Assembly: GCA_963662155.1 (NCBI GenBank)
Contig: OY759262.1
Span: 15,569,282-15,633,281 of the forward strand
Reading direction: 5' to 3'
Source of the DNA: Lamellibrachia columna
Taxonomy: Eukaryota; Annelida; Polychaeta; Sabellida; Siboglinidae
DNA: 64,000 nt
The position numbers and the translations under genes are program-made. Under the pieces are notes generated by a model. That model did not search any database. It saw only the letters and a list, made by a program, of their open reading frames with translations, and was not told the origin of the DNA. Positions 12,501 to 21,689 of this stretch are shown piece after piece. The stretch's first letter is position 1. Every line of letters begins with the position of its first letter.

Positions 12501-15500
12501 GCGTTTCGAGAGGTATGATGAAATATGTATTCCAACAATAGTGGTGAGAATGTATTTATTATTTTCGAATCAGGTTACAAAATAACAAAATGTGTACATT
12601 TGTAATTTCATAAAGAGTAGTGGAATTTCATGAGTCGCATCACCTTTGAAGCCGTAATTCTGATTCCAGATGCCCAGGATTTGGTCAGGTTATCTACAAA
12701 TATGTTTTGAGTGTGGGAATGTTTGATATGTATCTAAACATCACTGTTGACTCTCTATGCAGGATCCGACTGCTATGACCCCATCAAAGGTGTCAAAGAA
12801 GGTGGGAAAGAAGGGAAAGTCTGGGGGCAAGGAGAGTGTGACCAGTGAAGGAAGCCCCGAGGCTGGGGATGCTCCACACGACAACACAGCCACCACCGAG
12901 ACCATCATGAAACCTCGCAAGGCTGTGAGTCATACTGCTTCGTATCAGTCTGGTTCAGATACTCATGGGCAACTGTACTTATGCAGTATTGAAAATGAAA
13001 AAATAATGTTACTAATGCATGGTGAAGTTGATAAAATAAACATTTTGTCTAACTCGCGTGGTGTGAATTTAAATGTAATTAAATAAGGAAGTAAGATAGT
13101 TGAATGATAATGCAGTAAATACAATAATTTGTGGGCCTATGTTTAACAAATGTATGTAGAAATGTCAACTGCTTTAAGGTTACATCACTATGTAAATTTT
13201 TTTTTTACATTGTCTTACAGTAATGCAAACGTTAACCTTGCGACCTTCAGGTGTAAGAGTACAGCGTAAGCAAGTCTGCTACAATTGATCATCAACACAG
13301 ACATAGTGAAAATCGACAAATGTTTGCACACGTCTAAGCTTTTGATGTAACATTTTGTTAATCCTAAGCTCGCTGCAGTCGCATGAATACAACAGGACTG
13401 TATCACCTCCCTGTATCACCTTCCTGTATCACCTCCCTGTATCACCTCCCTGTATCACTTTTCCAAATGTTGGCATCTCAGTACTCCTAATACATCGTCC
13501 CACAAAACATGGCACAGGTCTTCGAAATGTGCTCAACATGCATTTCCCATGTGACCTGCTGTTGCCAGGCGATGGATGATGATGATGAGGACTGGGGCGA
13601 AGACACCTCCGAAGAGGCTGTTCAGCAACGTATGCAGGAGCTGTCATCTGCTGCCAAAACTCTCACTATCAACGATGACGTTGAAAAGCCACAGCAGCAA
13701 AGAATTGACATTTTCTACGCCTTTGTGAAGGTATGTGATGCCATTGTATTGCGATGGGCGTTGGGACGCTTAGCCTATGCTTGTTTTATGGAAGTTTTTA
13801 AGGTAAGTTAACCAGTTTTCTCAGACTGCAGATGAAATACTAAGATTTCAAAAAAAAAATTATATTTTCTTGCAATGCATGTTACGAGGGGGAATTAAAG
13901 ACATTAACTGTCACATAAGTCACCCCATGTCAGGTTACACTGAAATGATATGTTGATATGATGAGAATACATACGGATTCCCCTACACCAGCTCTACACG
14001 GGCAGTGGTGAGAATGTATTTTCTGATCATTAAGGTGTAAGATTTATAAGGTAGAAAGCTACAGTGTTCATGTTAACCTTCACAAATCTGTTCCAATAGT
14101 ACTAACATACCTGTCAAGGAATAGACATACAACTGATTGTGATGATGCATTTATGATTGTGGTAGAATTGGATTCATTGAAAGAATATATTGCATATCTA
14201 CTAAAATGACATTTTGGTACAATTGTCCACGTTGAACTACCCGGTTCATGTAGTGTGTGCAGGATAGGAGCTCTGCTTATGGGTGTGCCTGTTTATGTTT
14301 TGTGGCACTGGCAGCTGAAGAAGGAGGCTGACCAGCTGACCGGTAAGATGGAGAAAGATGTTGTCACAGAGGCTGAGCGTCTTGACGTCAAAGACAAGGC
14401 TCCTCTCGTGCTTGCTGAGCTGCTATTTGATGAGAACATCATGCAACAGATAAAGCGCTCCCGAACGCTGTTCCTCCGAGTACGTACCTGTCGTCATGCA
14501 CGTTGTTATGTGATCAGAATTTGCTAGCTCAGCAGTATGGAAGCACGTTTAAATATTATTTTTCGGATAAAATGGTAAGTAGTTAGTCTTGTACTGCAAA
14601 ATCTGTTGTGAAGGACACCTGGTAATTCAATTCGGTTGCGCATTTGTTCAAGAGGTGAATCCGCCAGGAGTAATAGCAATATCACGAGGATGTTGCCAGT
14701 TAATAAACGATGTTGTTAATTCTACTGGCAGCGGAATGTCCGTTCTTCAGTTATGTGTAACCATCCAACCACAGAGGTCAGGGTTCATTAATGGCAGCCG
14801 ATGTGTATGGATGTAACCATTCCATGTTCTCGCTTTAATTCTACTGGCAGCGGAAAGTCCATTCTTCAGTTATCCAACCACAGAGGTCAGGGTTCATTAA
14901 TGGCAGCCGATGTGTATGGATGTAACCATTCCTTGTTCCCGCTTTAATTACCATAAGACAAAAAATGTTAAGCCAATTCCTATGTTTGTGATCACAAACA
15001 TGACACTAACGGTCCATTGTTTGTCTGCCTGCTGACAGTTCACACAGGGAAACGAGAAAGCCCAGAAATACCTGCTCGGTGCCTTTGAACAGCTTGTGGG
15101 CAACGTCCACCCGAGTACACTGATGGTGAAGGTGCCACACATCCTGAAGGCTTTCTATGACGCTGACATCCTGGATGAGGACACTCTGATTGATTGGGAT
15201 AAAAAGGTGTTGTACCACACTGTTGTTCTCTGTCAAAACATGCTCCACTTGATTGACGTTGTACGGCAACCAGTGATTGGCATGAATGCATTTGTTGTTT
15301 TCCAACATTTGATGTGTAATATTTTAAGGACCGTTTTTGAGAATTTCCCAATATTACTCATGTGATCAAATAAAATTAAAGAAATTCCAAAATTCACTTG
15401 TTTGCAATTAATGACAACGATCAAGGTGCAACATTTTTGCAAGTTTATACCTGATCTTTTAGTATGCATGATATAAGGCTGCCAATAGTGCAGATGCTTA

Positions 15501-16841
15501 GTAAACTGCTGTATGTATACATATATTTTGTGAATATCTAACTTGCATCTGATTATTGTTTAAACATGATGCCATTGTGTGTTGTTGTTGTAGGCGTCAA
15601 AGAAGTACGTGTCTAAGGAGGTGTCGAAGGAGATCCACACAAAGGCTGCTCCGTTCATCAAGTGGCTGTCGGAGGCTGAGGAGGAGACCAGCGAGGAGGA
15701 GGAAGAAGACGAGGATGATGATGAGGTAAGCAAGTTATTGTATCTTATTGTGATGTGGAGGGGTACGCAGCGAGGCAGTACGGAGTTGATGAGGTGTGCC
15801 AGTTCTTGTATCTTATTGTCATGTGGAGGGGTACGCAGCCAGGCAGTACAGAGTTGATGAGGTGTGCCAGTTCTTGTATCTTATTGTCATGTGGAGGTGT
15901 ATGCAGCGAGGCAGTACGGAGTTGATGAGGTGTGCCAGTTCTTGTATCTTATTGTCATGTGGAGGGGTACGCAGCCAGGCAGTACGGAGTTGATGAGGTG
16001 TGCCAGTTCTTGTATCTTATTGTCATGTGGAGGGGTATGCAGCCAGGCAGTACGGAGTTGATGAGGTGTGCCAGTTCTTGTATCTTATTGTCATGTGGAG
16101 GGGTACGCAGCGAGGCAGTACGGAGTTGATGAGGTGTGCCAGTTCTTGTATCTTATTGTCATGTGGAGGGGTACGCAGCCAGGCAGTACGGAGTTGATGA
16201 GGATCAAGCTTACTTACTTATGCATGTTTACTCACTGGGAGTATAGTTGTTGGGCCATCAACAAAAGTTCTCCACTGTGTCCTATTTTGTGCTAGCTTTG
16301 TTAGTTCGTTCCAGGTGTGACCCATTTTCTTAATTTCTGCATCTAATTTCTTGCTGCCAGGTGTTTTTAGGCTGTCCTCTTTTTCTCTTCATTTGGGAGT
16401 TCTGTATGAGTGACTGACTGGTGATACTGGATGGGTTTTTTTTAGCATGTGATCGATCCACCTCCATTTTCTCTTTTTTATTTCTCTCCAGTATCATTAA
16501 TAGTATGGTACAGTGGTATTGCTGCCTCTCCTAGTTACATACTGACAGAGAGTGTTCACTGACATGTCTTGGTCGTCATTGAATTCCTGCATGTACCATA
16601 AATAAGTACAAGTGAACTCTTGAATTTTTATCCAAGAAATCTTCTTTTCTTAAAAAACTATGTATAACAGATCTTTCATATAAAGTTGTTTACATTTGTT
16701 TTGTGTGTTGTGTTGTAGGTTGTGTATTCCAACACGGAGAAGGTTGGCACTGTCATTGTGACCAAGACTACCACTGAGAAGGCAGATGATGATGTTGATG
16801 GAAAGACTGGCGATGATGACCTTGACATTGATGCCATCTAG
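6564..16841 (+). CDS. EIF5: Eukaryotic translation initiation factor 5 (eIF5), 10 exons
   Basis: eIF5 is the GTPase-activating protein for eIF2 in the 43S preinitiation complex and acts in the cytoplasm. Exons: 6564-6638, 7051-7132, 7796-7968, 11443-11559, 12763-12924, 13569-13730, 14315-14479, 15039-15206, 15594-15725, 16719-16841. All introns are GT..AG and all phases close, giving 452 aa against about 430 in vertebrates. The N-terminus has [13 protein letters not shown]; its Arg16 matches the known arginine finger (human Arg15). A C2C2 zinc ribbon follows (Cys100, Cys103, Cys123, Cys126), split between exons 3 and 4. Next come a Lys/Gly-rich linker (exon 5), an acidic [11 protein letters not shown] segment (exon 6) and the W2/HEAT domain (exons 7-9) with acidic aromatic boxes. 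The protein ends DDDLDIDAI, nearly the same as the mammalian C-terminus. The first ATG of exon 1 gives the conserved start; longer frames upstream read through the 5' UTR. Introns 3, 4 and 6 carry C/D snoRNA-like elements. Confidence 0.96.
8105..8416 (+). repeat. Intronic segmental repeat, copy in eIF5 intron 3
   Basis: This segment is homologous to 13748-14071 in eIF5 intron 6. Shared blocks include ttatgcttgtttt, ttcttgcaatgcatgtta, the whole 77-nt snoRNA-like element, and gtgtaagatttataaggtagaaag. A small element-plus-flank duplication therefore took place between introns of one gene. The homology continues beyond the hAT insertion at 9296. Confidence 0.8.
8300..8376 (+). ncRNA. C/D box snoRNA-like element A (eIF5 intron 3)
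   Basis: What is seen: box C ATGATGA (8305-8311), a C'-like GTGGTGA (8352-8358), box D CTGA (8370-8373), and short complementary ends (tga outside box C, tca after box D). C/D snoRNAs are trimmed from introns and guide 2'-O-methylation of rRNA, and hosts are often translation genes. Three near-identical elements lie in introns 4 and 6. Box C plus the next 20 nt, and C' through box D, are conserved among copies, while the middle 16 nt vary. The stretch cggattcccct (8321-8331) may be the rRNA guide. Expression is not shown. Confidence 0.68.
8409..9295. mobile_element. Non-autonomous hAT-like element with 8-bp target duplication
   Basis: The element spans 8417-9287 (871 bp) and is flanked on both sides by gtgttcat (8409-8416 and 9288-9295). 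The inverted ends are CAGGCATGGGGCAATTAAC on the left and, reverse-complemented, CAGGTATGGGTTAATTTC on the right. An 8-bp duplication with CAGG-type ends is the mark of the hAT superfamily. The undisturbed empty site is visible in the paralogous repeat at 14064-14071, so the insertion is directly proven. Subterminal regions are packed with aattaa motifs. No transposase frame is present, so it must have been moved in trans. Confidence 0.88.
9768..10674. mobile_element. DNA transposon-like element with terminal inverted repeats
   Basis: The left end reads ctcttcagtgccaaataaac and the right end, reverse-complemented, ctcttgagtgccgaataaac. TA dinucleotides sit just outside both ends (9766-9767 and 10675-10676), which would fit a Tc1/mariner-type target duplication. 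A related subterminal motif, aatttaataat..atagtgc, occurs near both ends in the same orientation. No transposase is recognisable, so this is a non-autonomous element of about 907 bp in eIF5 intron 3. The superfamily is uncertain. Confidence 0.65.
11631..11802. mobile_element. Foldback (hairpin) MITE in eIF5 intron 4
   Basis: Two arms of about 65 bp are inverted repeats of each other: 11631-11697 begins ttttctaatcacaa and contains caacatttcggcta, and 11737-11802 contains tagctgaaatgttgagtaaa and ends gattagaagaaag. Only about 40 bp separate the arms, so the transcript could form a long stem. There is no coding capacity. A weaker relative may lie near 56095-56160. Confidence 0.7.
11935..12011 (+). 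ncRNA. C/D box snoRNA-like element B (eIF5 intron 4)
   Basis: Box C ATGATGA is at 11940-11946, a C'-like ATGGTGA lies in the second half, and box D CTGA is at 12005-12008. Outer ends ttga and tca can pair. The segment acatacggattcccctacac is identical to copies A and D, while the following 16 nt (tacctctagatgggct) differ. It lies 375 nt after exon 4. Unlike A and D it lacks the long shared flanks, so only the core is conserved here, which favours a functional core over a passive repeat. Confidence 0.66.
12390..12467 (+). ncRNA. C/D box snoRNA-like element C (eIF5 intron 4)
   Basis: Box C ATGATGA is at 12395-12401, a C'-like GTGGTGA follows, and box D CTGA is at 12460-12463. The terminal stem is the best of the set: ttga (12390-12393) pairs with tcaa (12464-12467). 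There is one change in the putative guide region (catatgg instead of catacgg). It is the second copy in the same intron as B, about 380 nt downstream of it. Confidence 0.66.
12510..12580 (+). pseudogene. Degenerate fifth copy of the snoRNA-like element
   Basis: Just downstream of copy C, a box C ATGATGA (12515-12521) is followed by aatatgtattcc and then by gtggtgagaatgtattt (12541-12557), the C' region of the family. The box D position reads tcgaatca, so no intact CTGA remains at the expected distance and the guide is lost. It looks like a decayed paralogue. Confidence 0.5.
13399..13460 (+). repeat. 14-bp minisatellite in eIF5 intron 5
   Basis: About four copies of tgtatcacctccc(c/t) lie roughly 110 bp upstream of the exon 6 acceptor at 13568. 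The array is pyrimidine-rich on the sense strand. It is too far upstream to be the acceptor's own pyrimidine tract. Confidence 0.75.
13748..14071 (+). repeat. Intronic segmental repeat, copy in eIF5 intron 6 (hAT empty site)
   Basis: This is the paralogue of 8105-8416. It keeps the uninterrupted sequence gtgttcatgttaa, which in the intron 3 copy is split by the hAT-like element. It contains snoRNA-like element D. Confidence 0.8.
13953..14029 (+). ncRNA. C/D box snoRNA-like element D (eIF5 intron 6)
   Basis: Box C ATGATGA is at 13958-13964, a C'-like GTGGTGA is in the second half, and box D CTGA is at 14023-14026. Outer ends tga and tca are complementary. It differs from copy A at only a few positions, all in the variable middle. 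It lies 223 nt after exon 6 and 286 nt before exon 7. The same host-gene reasoning applies as for A to C. Confidence 0.68.
14717..14948 (+). repeat. Tandem direct duplication (about 115 bp) in eIF5 intron 7
   Basis: Two adjacent copies start with taattctactggcagcgga (14717 and 14836). They share ccacagaggtcagggttcat and gatgtgtatggatgtaacc. The second copy lacks a few bases around 'gtgtaacca'. I find no clear H/ACA or C/D boxes, so this is recorded only as a repeat. Confidence 0.8.
15738..16202 (+). repeat. 68-bp minisatellite directly after the eIF5 exon 9 donor
   Basis: Seven units of 68 bp begin with ttgtatctta at 15738, 15806, 15874, 15942, 16010, 16078 and 16146; the last is partial. 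Each contains gatgtggagg or catgtggagg, gcagtacggag and gatgaggtgtgccag. The first unit starts only 13 nt after the donor (15726). The unit end gatgag/gtgtgcc resembles the exon 9 end gatgag/gtaagca, so the duplicated block probably took in the exon-intron junction. Because 68 is not a multiple of 3, the open frames seen across it are not meaningful. Confidence 0.92.
16203..16510 (-). mobile_element. Antisense 3' end of a LINE in eIF5 intron 9
   Basis: Read on the minus strand this gives a decayed C-terminal LINE segment ([11 protein letters not shown], then a WRTF.DG-like end in broken frames). It finishes with an aagtaagtaag-type 3' tail, seen on the plus strand as cttacttactta at 16209-16220. 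Several stops interrupt it. The tail type matches the 61-bp LINE end found at 41483-41543. Confidence 0.6.
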
Positions 16842-18679
16842 TGCAGCGAATGTCATCATGCATTTTCTTATTGTTAGTCTGTCTTTTTCACTAGATTTAA
16901 AATGTTTGCTCCTTGAATTGGCTTGGTCTGCTGACATTGCTTGCAGTTCATCCGCCACATTCAGCGCCTTATGCTGATAATACCCATGGAGGTTATTACT
17001 TTGTTGTATTGGTGGTTCGTCTTTTGTTTCATTGTAATGCTGGAAATAATGTTAATGCCCCAGTTTACTCATTGGAAGATACCTTTGAAACCGTGTTGGC
17101 TGCATGCAATTAATGCAAAGGTTTCTGATTTGGTAAAAAGGAATTCCTGGTACCATCCCAGATAACAGTATTCACAGTGATCTGTCCTAGCTGCAGTCAT
17201 GATCTTAATGCAGCTGTGATATCTTGAGTTATCATTTAGTTGACCTGGAATGGTGATGAATGTTTTGTGTAACGGCTATAGTAATCCTACCTGAGAGACG
17301 GCCAACTTGAGCACACATTTTATTGCTCGTGCTATATTGAAGTTATCATTATACAACAGGTGCTACCTGTTTTGCGGGTTATGTAATTCATAAATGGGCT
17401 GGTTGGGTGGGTTATGTTTTGGTTTATTTGTTATGATACACCACAATGAATGTGATGTCTTGTTGAGCAGAAATAAATAGCACGAACAAGTGTTGCTGCT
17501 AACCTTTGCTGGTTTTGTCTGACAGTTTTTTTGGAGGCCTTATTTAGTTGATGTTGGAAGTTGAGTAAAATGAAAATCCATTTTGTTGTGAATATCAGTT
17601 CCGTAACAGTTATTATGAAACTTCAAGCGTATAATAGTGTAAACTTAATTCAAAAATAAGTTCATGAGGCATATTGAATGTAAATATCATCTACGATGTT
17701 GCTTTATTAGCCTTGTATTTAGTGCTTCGTACTGGCACCATCTAACTTGCGTACTGAGAATGAGAATATACAGAAAGCCTCATCATTTGGTTACATTGGA
17801 GAAGCTAACAAACAATTATATAACTTTTTTGTTTTTGCATGCCAGTGCCCGTTATACAACATTCCATGCTCAAATGTGGATTGTTGCATTTTTAGAAATG
17901 TTGACATCTGTGTGAATACATCAGTAGAAAGATGATATCTGCCTGTCGTTTTGTTATCCTTGACTGGATGTGCCTGGCAATTAAAGAAATATTGCAAATG
18001 GTGCTAGTTGTTACCTCACTATTCACCTCAGTGCTCTCTCGCTATTCACCAGATTAATAACTGTCTTTATAAAACAGTTGAATGTACCTGAATAACTAAT
18101 ATTTATTTCTAGTTCATATGTCCATTCACATGTTTTTTATGCACCATTTCAATAGATATTCTGTAAAAATGTTAAAAAAACTTCATATAGGTAATGCTAC
18201 TATTATAAATTATGCACAGTAGTGAATGGGTGTTTGTTGACATCATATAGTAATTGGCAAATTATTCCAGCATAATACAGTAGAACTCTAAGGCAACCAC
18301 CCAAGTTACTGAGATACAGTATCCTCATAATAGGGGTGGCCAAATTAGAGGCTGGTCAAATATTCAGATGTGGGCAAAACAGACTGATACAGTGGCTGTT
18401 TTCAATGGGTGGCCGCTTTGAGGTACAGTAGGTGTCACTTGATTATATAGGGCATTATATGCGATAAATGCATAATTATTTTTTCTCCACAAAGATCATT
18501 AATAATTTTTTTTCATTGTATGTTGTTGTTTAATTTAACTTGACACAAATGTCTAACTAGTAACTTAGTAGGAAAGTCGACTACCACATTGCATAATTTA
18601 ATGAGATTTCAGGCCACTATAGTCTGGTTAGCTACAGAAGTTAAAAGGCTAAGTAAAGGTAATTTATACTGTCTGGTTT
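16842..18679 (+). other. eIF5 3' UTR and intergenic sequence
   Basis: After the eIF5 stop the sequence continues without a recognisable exon. An AATAAA hexamer at 17472-17477, about 630 nt after the stop, is a candidate polyadenylation signal. A block near 18280-18430 (ggtggccaaatt..gtggccgctttgagg) reads like an old repeat, but I cannot assign it. Confidence 0.45.
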
Positions 18680-19034
18680 GTGGGTCCGCGCGAAGTGCTT
18701 TACACTTGACCCAGGTACTGGTTTATACAGCTGAGTGAACTGGTGCAACGTGGAGTAAACAAAATAAATTATTGCTGAAGCTTCGAAACGGCATCACGCT
18801 AAACCTGAGTCAGAGAGTAGTCTCAAGTCTCAAGTAGTTATACTCCAAACAGCCCAATCTTGAGCTAACGCAGGAGTTTGGACCAACGGCTTTTAATGTA
18901 TCTTCCGAAAGACACGGGCAAAGTGGGGTGAACGAAATTGCCCAAGCTTCGAAACGGCGGAGGTGCAGTCGAAACACCGTCCTCTCGATCGACAGGCGGG
19001 TGGTCTAACCATTAGACCACCGCTCGATCCCACA
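18680..19034 (-). mobile_element. tRNA-derived SINE, antisense, with two core modules
   Basis: On the minus strand the element starts near 19034 with a tRNA-like head (A-box-like GGTGGTCTAATGG, B-box-like segment with TTCGA). A body follows with cgtttcgaagcttgggcaat and ttcgttcaccccactttgcc. It continues to a second, diverged version of the same core (gtttcgaagcttcagcaa, then ctcagctgtataaaccagtac). The first module is about the same as the plus-strand SINE at 42533-42770. The second resembles the core of the SINE at 62274-62580. The copy is mutated in the B box and probably inactive. Confidence 0.82.
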
Positions 19035-19678
19035 GTTGCAGAGGTCGGTAGTTATGTTTTGAGGTCACGAGGGTAAGAACTTTATGGCATTAATGAGAGT
19101 GGGAGAGTAGGAAGAACTGGGCCACTTCATAGACCTCTAAAATAGAAACGAGTTTCCCCTCTCAATCTCAGACTCAGTGGTCACTGTGCTCTATAATTAT
19201 AAAGAGATTGTGGTGAAAATGTATTGTTCTGTCTGTTGAGGGGAGTGCGACGGGAGTCTCAATCTCACACTAGTTTTGGGGGGTCAACGTCTCATATCCC
19301 TGCTGCTTATGGGGCCAATCTGCTACCATTTTTTTAGAGTCAACATCGCACCTTTTTTTTAGGTCAACCTCCAACCATTTTTAGGACCAATCTCCCACTT
19401 CCTGGCTGTACAAGTATTCATTCCAAAACTATTTTTACAACCATTCTTCTGTTTATTCGGTCAAATGTTTGATATATATTGATTGTGCTTACAAATTACA
19501 CAAGTGGTAATACTATGTTCTTTATTGAGTCCAAATATCTTTGGCGAGTTTGAATTTTCACCAAAACGCAGTGAGCTCAGAGTAATAATTATTACACTCC
19601 TTGGTGAGCTGTTAGAGTGAACTCTCCAAAAGATGAGGTAGAAATAGCAATAAGGCGTCACATGACACGATAGTCAAC

Positions 19679-19987
19679 ATGGCGGCTGTGTCGCGTTACA
19701 GAAAGTTCCTTCGTTTGTGCGAAGAATGGCCGCTAGACAACACGAAAACCGGGAGAGATCTCGGCGCTTTCATACGCAAGCAGGTAGCAGACGCATTCAA
19801 CAAGGGGGAGTCGTCGAACATTGACCCACAACAGTGTGATAGAGTTTACGAAAGCCTGATGAAGGTCAAAACGAACTACTACAAAAACATGTATTCGAGG
19901 GCACCCGAGAAAGGTTGCTCGGGTTTGTCGGCGGAGGAGTGTAATGTCATGGTGTCCAGCGAGACGAGGAAATACTTAGACAGCTAG
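19679..19987 (+). CDS. UQCC2: UQCC2-like mitochondrial complex III assembly factor
   Basis: A single-exon 102-aa protein begins MAAVSRYRKFLRLCEEWPLD and continues with KTGRDLGAFIRKQVADAF and YESLMKVKTNYYKN. This pattern matches UQCC2 (MNF1), a mitochondrial nucleoid/matrix protein needed for early assembly of cytochrome b into complex III. The ATG in the context caacATGgcg is the first one and is followed at once by the conserved N-terminus. Vertebrate UQCC2 is about 126 aa; this one stops after SSETRKYLDS, so the extra C-terminal helix is missing unless an unrecognised splice adds it. There is no intron, unlike its neighbours. It could be the functional gene or a well-kept retrocopy; the open frame and conserved motifs favour function. 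Confidence 0.87.
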   Translation: MAAVSRYRKFLRLCEEWPLDNTKTGRDLGAFIRKQVADAFNKGESSNIDPQQCDRVYESLMKVKTNYYKNMYSRAPEKGCSGLSAEECNVMVSSETRKYLDS

Positions 19988-20411
19988 GATTTTCATTTCT
20001 TCCAGTCTGGAAAATATGTCCATCGTACCGACAGTGGAATTGAACAAATGTTTGCAAAGTCAAATATGTGAACAGGTCACAGGAACATCTCCAACCACAT
20101 GACATCAGTGCCTCCTGTGGCTGTGCTTGTCGCCAGCGAGCTCGGATGGTACTGGAACTGTGCCGAAGTCTGAGCAGACCCTACTGTTGTAGTACTGTTA
20201 CTGATGAAGGCAGTTGATTCCACAGACCACACTTGACCCAACATATTACTGACCATTGATAGTGTCTTCAATTCAGATTATGCTACCTTGCTTGATATTA
20301 TCATTGAAAATCATTGTTATCGATTCGACATGCCTTATTCCGCTTGACAACCTTGATCCCAAACGTACATTTGTGAACACATTTTGCAGTAATTGCTAAT
20401 TTGCTATGAAT

Positions 20412-20417
20412 AATAAA
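20412..20417 (+). promoter_or_regulatory. Candidate polyadenylation signal of the UQCC2-like gene
   Basis: AATAAA occurs 425 nt after the stop codon in an AT-rich stretch. It is the first exact hexamer on the plus strand that I noticed downstream of this gene. Confidence 0.4.
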
Positions 20418-21030
20418 ACAATAGCAAAGTTGTAAATTTCAAATATTACGTTTGGTTATATATCGTTTGTCATATTGAAAATAACACTGTAAAGGTTGAA
20501 TACTATTACACTCCAGTTATAAGTCATAAGAAAAGCACACTATACAAACCCTTGTGGACCTGTTCATGAAAACACCATATCCACTTCTTGGAAGCCTCCA
20601 GTCACACTGCCTTTTATTTTGTATAAGTTGGTTTACAGATTTTCGGTAATCATGTCGTTTAGTTGCATAGATAATTTAAACCAGTCTACTTCATGATTAC
20701 CCAACGTGGCACTACTTGGATCAAAGCAATGTGCAAAAACATTGTTTATAAAGAATATCTTTTTGTACGTGGAATTATGTTTTTATGTTAAAATACCTGA
20801 TGAAAATACAATTTTTTTCAGAAACAAAAATATTGGGGTGGCAGATCCGTAACTAATAAAAAATTAAATGTCATACCCCCTAGAGGTATATGCAAGTAGG
20901 CCTAATTGCCTTCTTCTTTTCCAGTTAGGTATGTCTGCTCATGTCTTCGCAGTAATTTATTCAATAGTGTTTGATTGATATACATTTTTTTTTTTTTATA
21001 TATATACACATTAATGTAAGGATTTATCTT
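20418..21030. other. Intergenic region, nothing recognised
   Basis: AT-rich sequence with a short (TA) run near 20998. No exon, tRNA or transposon end was recognised. Confidence 0.4.
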
Positions 21031-21140
21031 GAGCAAAGAGCAACTACAAATGAAACTCTGAAATCAATTTTAAAGCATCTATCTGTTTTAAACTTGTAAA
21101 ATCTTTCTTGAATTTTCTGAGTGTAATTGAAAAACAGGAC
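21031..21140 (-). pseudogene. Decayed third copy of the death-domain exon 3' end
   Basis: On the minus strand this stretch aligns with the last 35 or so codons and first 3' UTR bases of the two intact death-domain exons. It shares caagaaagatt, acaagtttaaaac and catttgtagttgctctttgc. A small deletion near the NYTL codons (acactcag instead of acacactcag) and further changes break the frame. Upstream homology ends quickly. It lies downstream of the two intact cassettes in the same orientation, as expected for a third tandem unit that has decayed. Confidence 0.7.
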
Positions 21141-21689
21141 TAACAAAAGTAACAAAACACTGATTCTTTGATTAACAATGTCTTTATTTACATAAAGAAC
21201 ATAGCATAGCATATAGACAAATACATGTATGAAAAGGTTAATAGTAATATATATATATATATAAATTGGATTACATAAATACATTAAAATTTAGCTTAGA
21301 CATAATCAATGGCTTCATGGAGCAGTAAAACCCTATCCCATTACTGACATTAATGAACCAAGCCAATCTTAAGAGCACACAGGCCACTACATTTTTCCAA
21401 AAGAAGCTGCCCAAAAATATTTAAAAAATGGCTGTATTGAAGATGATTCAAAATTATCCAATACATGATCATTCAAAGCACCATTTTTTATTCTAAGTTG
21501 ATTCTTAACATTCAGACAATAATACAATTATATTGTTGTGCATCATGGATGACAACATCCACATACATCGTAGAGCTTTTGTAGACACTAATCATTAACT
21601 CTGCTACTGCTTAAAATTGTGACTTGTTTAAATACCACAATTGTGTGACATAATAAAAAACAAATTGATTGATTGCTTATCGTCAGTGA

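Noticed and set aside
14717..14948. H/ACA snoRNA pair
   Set aside because: No convincing H box or terminal ACA in either copy.
15796..16295. Series of overlapping 65-75-codon frames with the same protein
   Set aside because: They are readings of the 68-bp minisatellite in eIF5 intron 9. The unit length is not a multiple of three and there is no start context or splice support.
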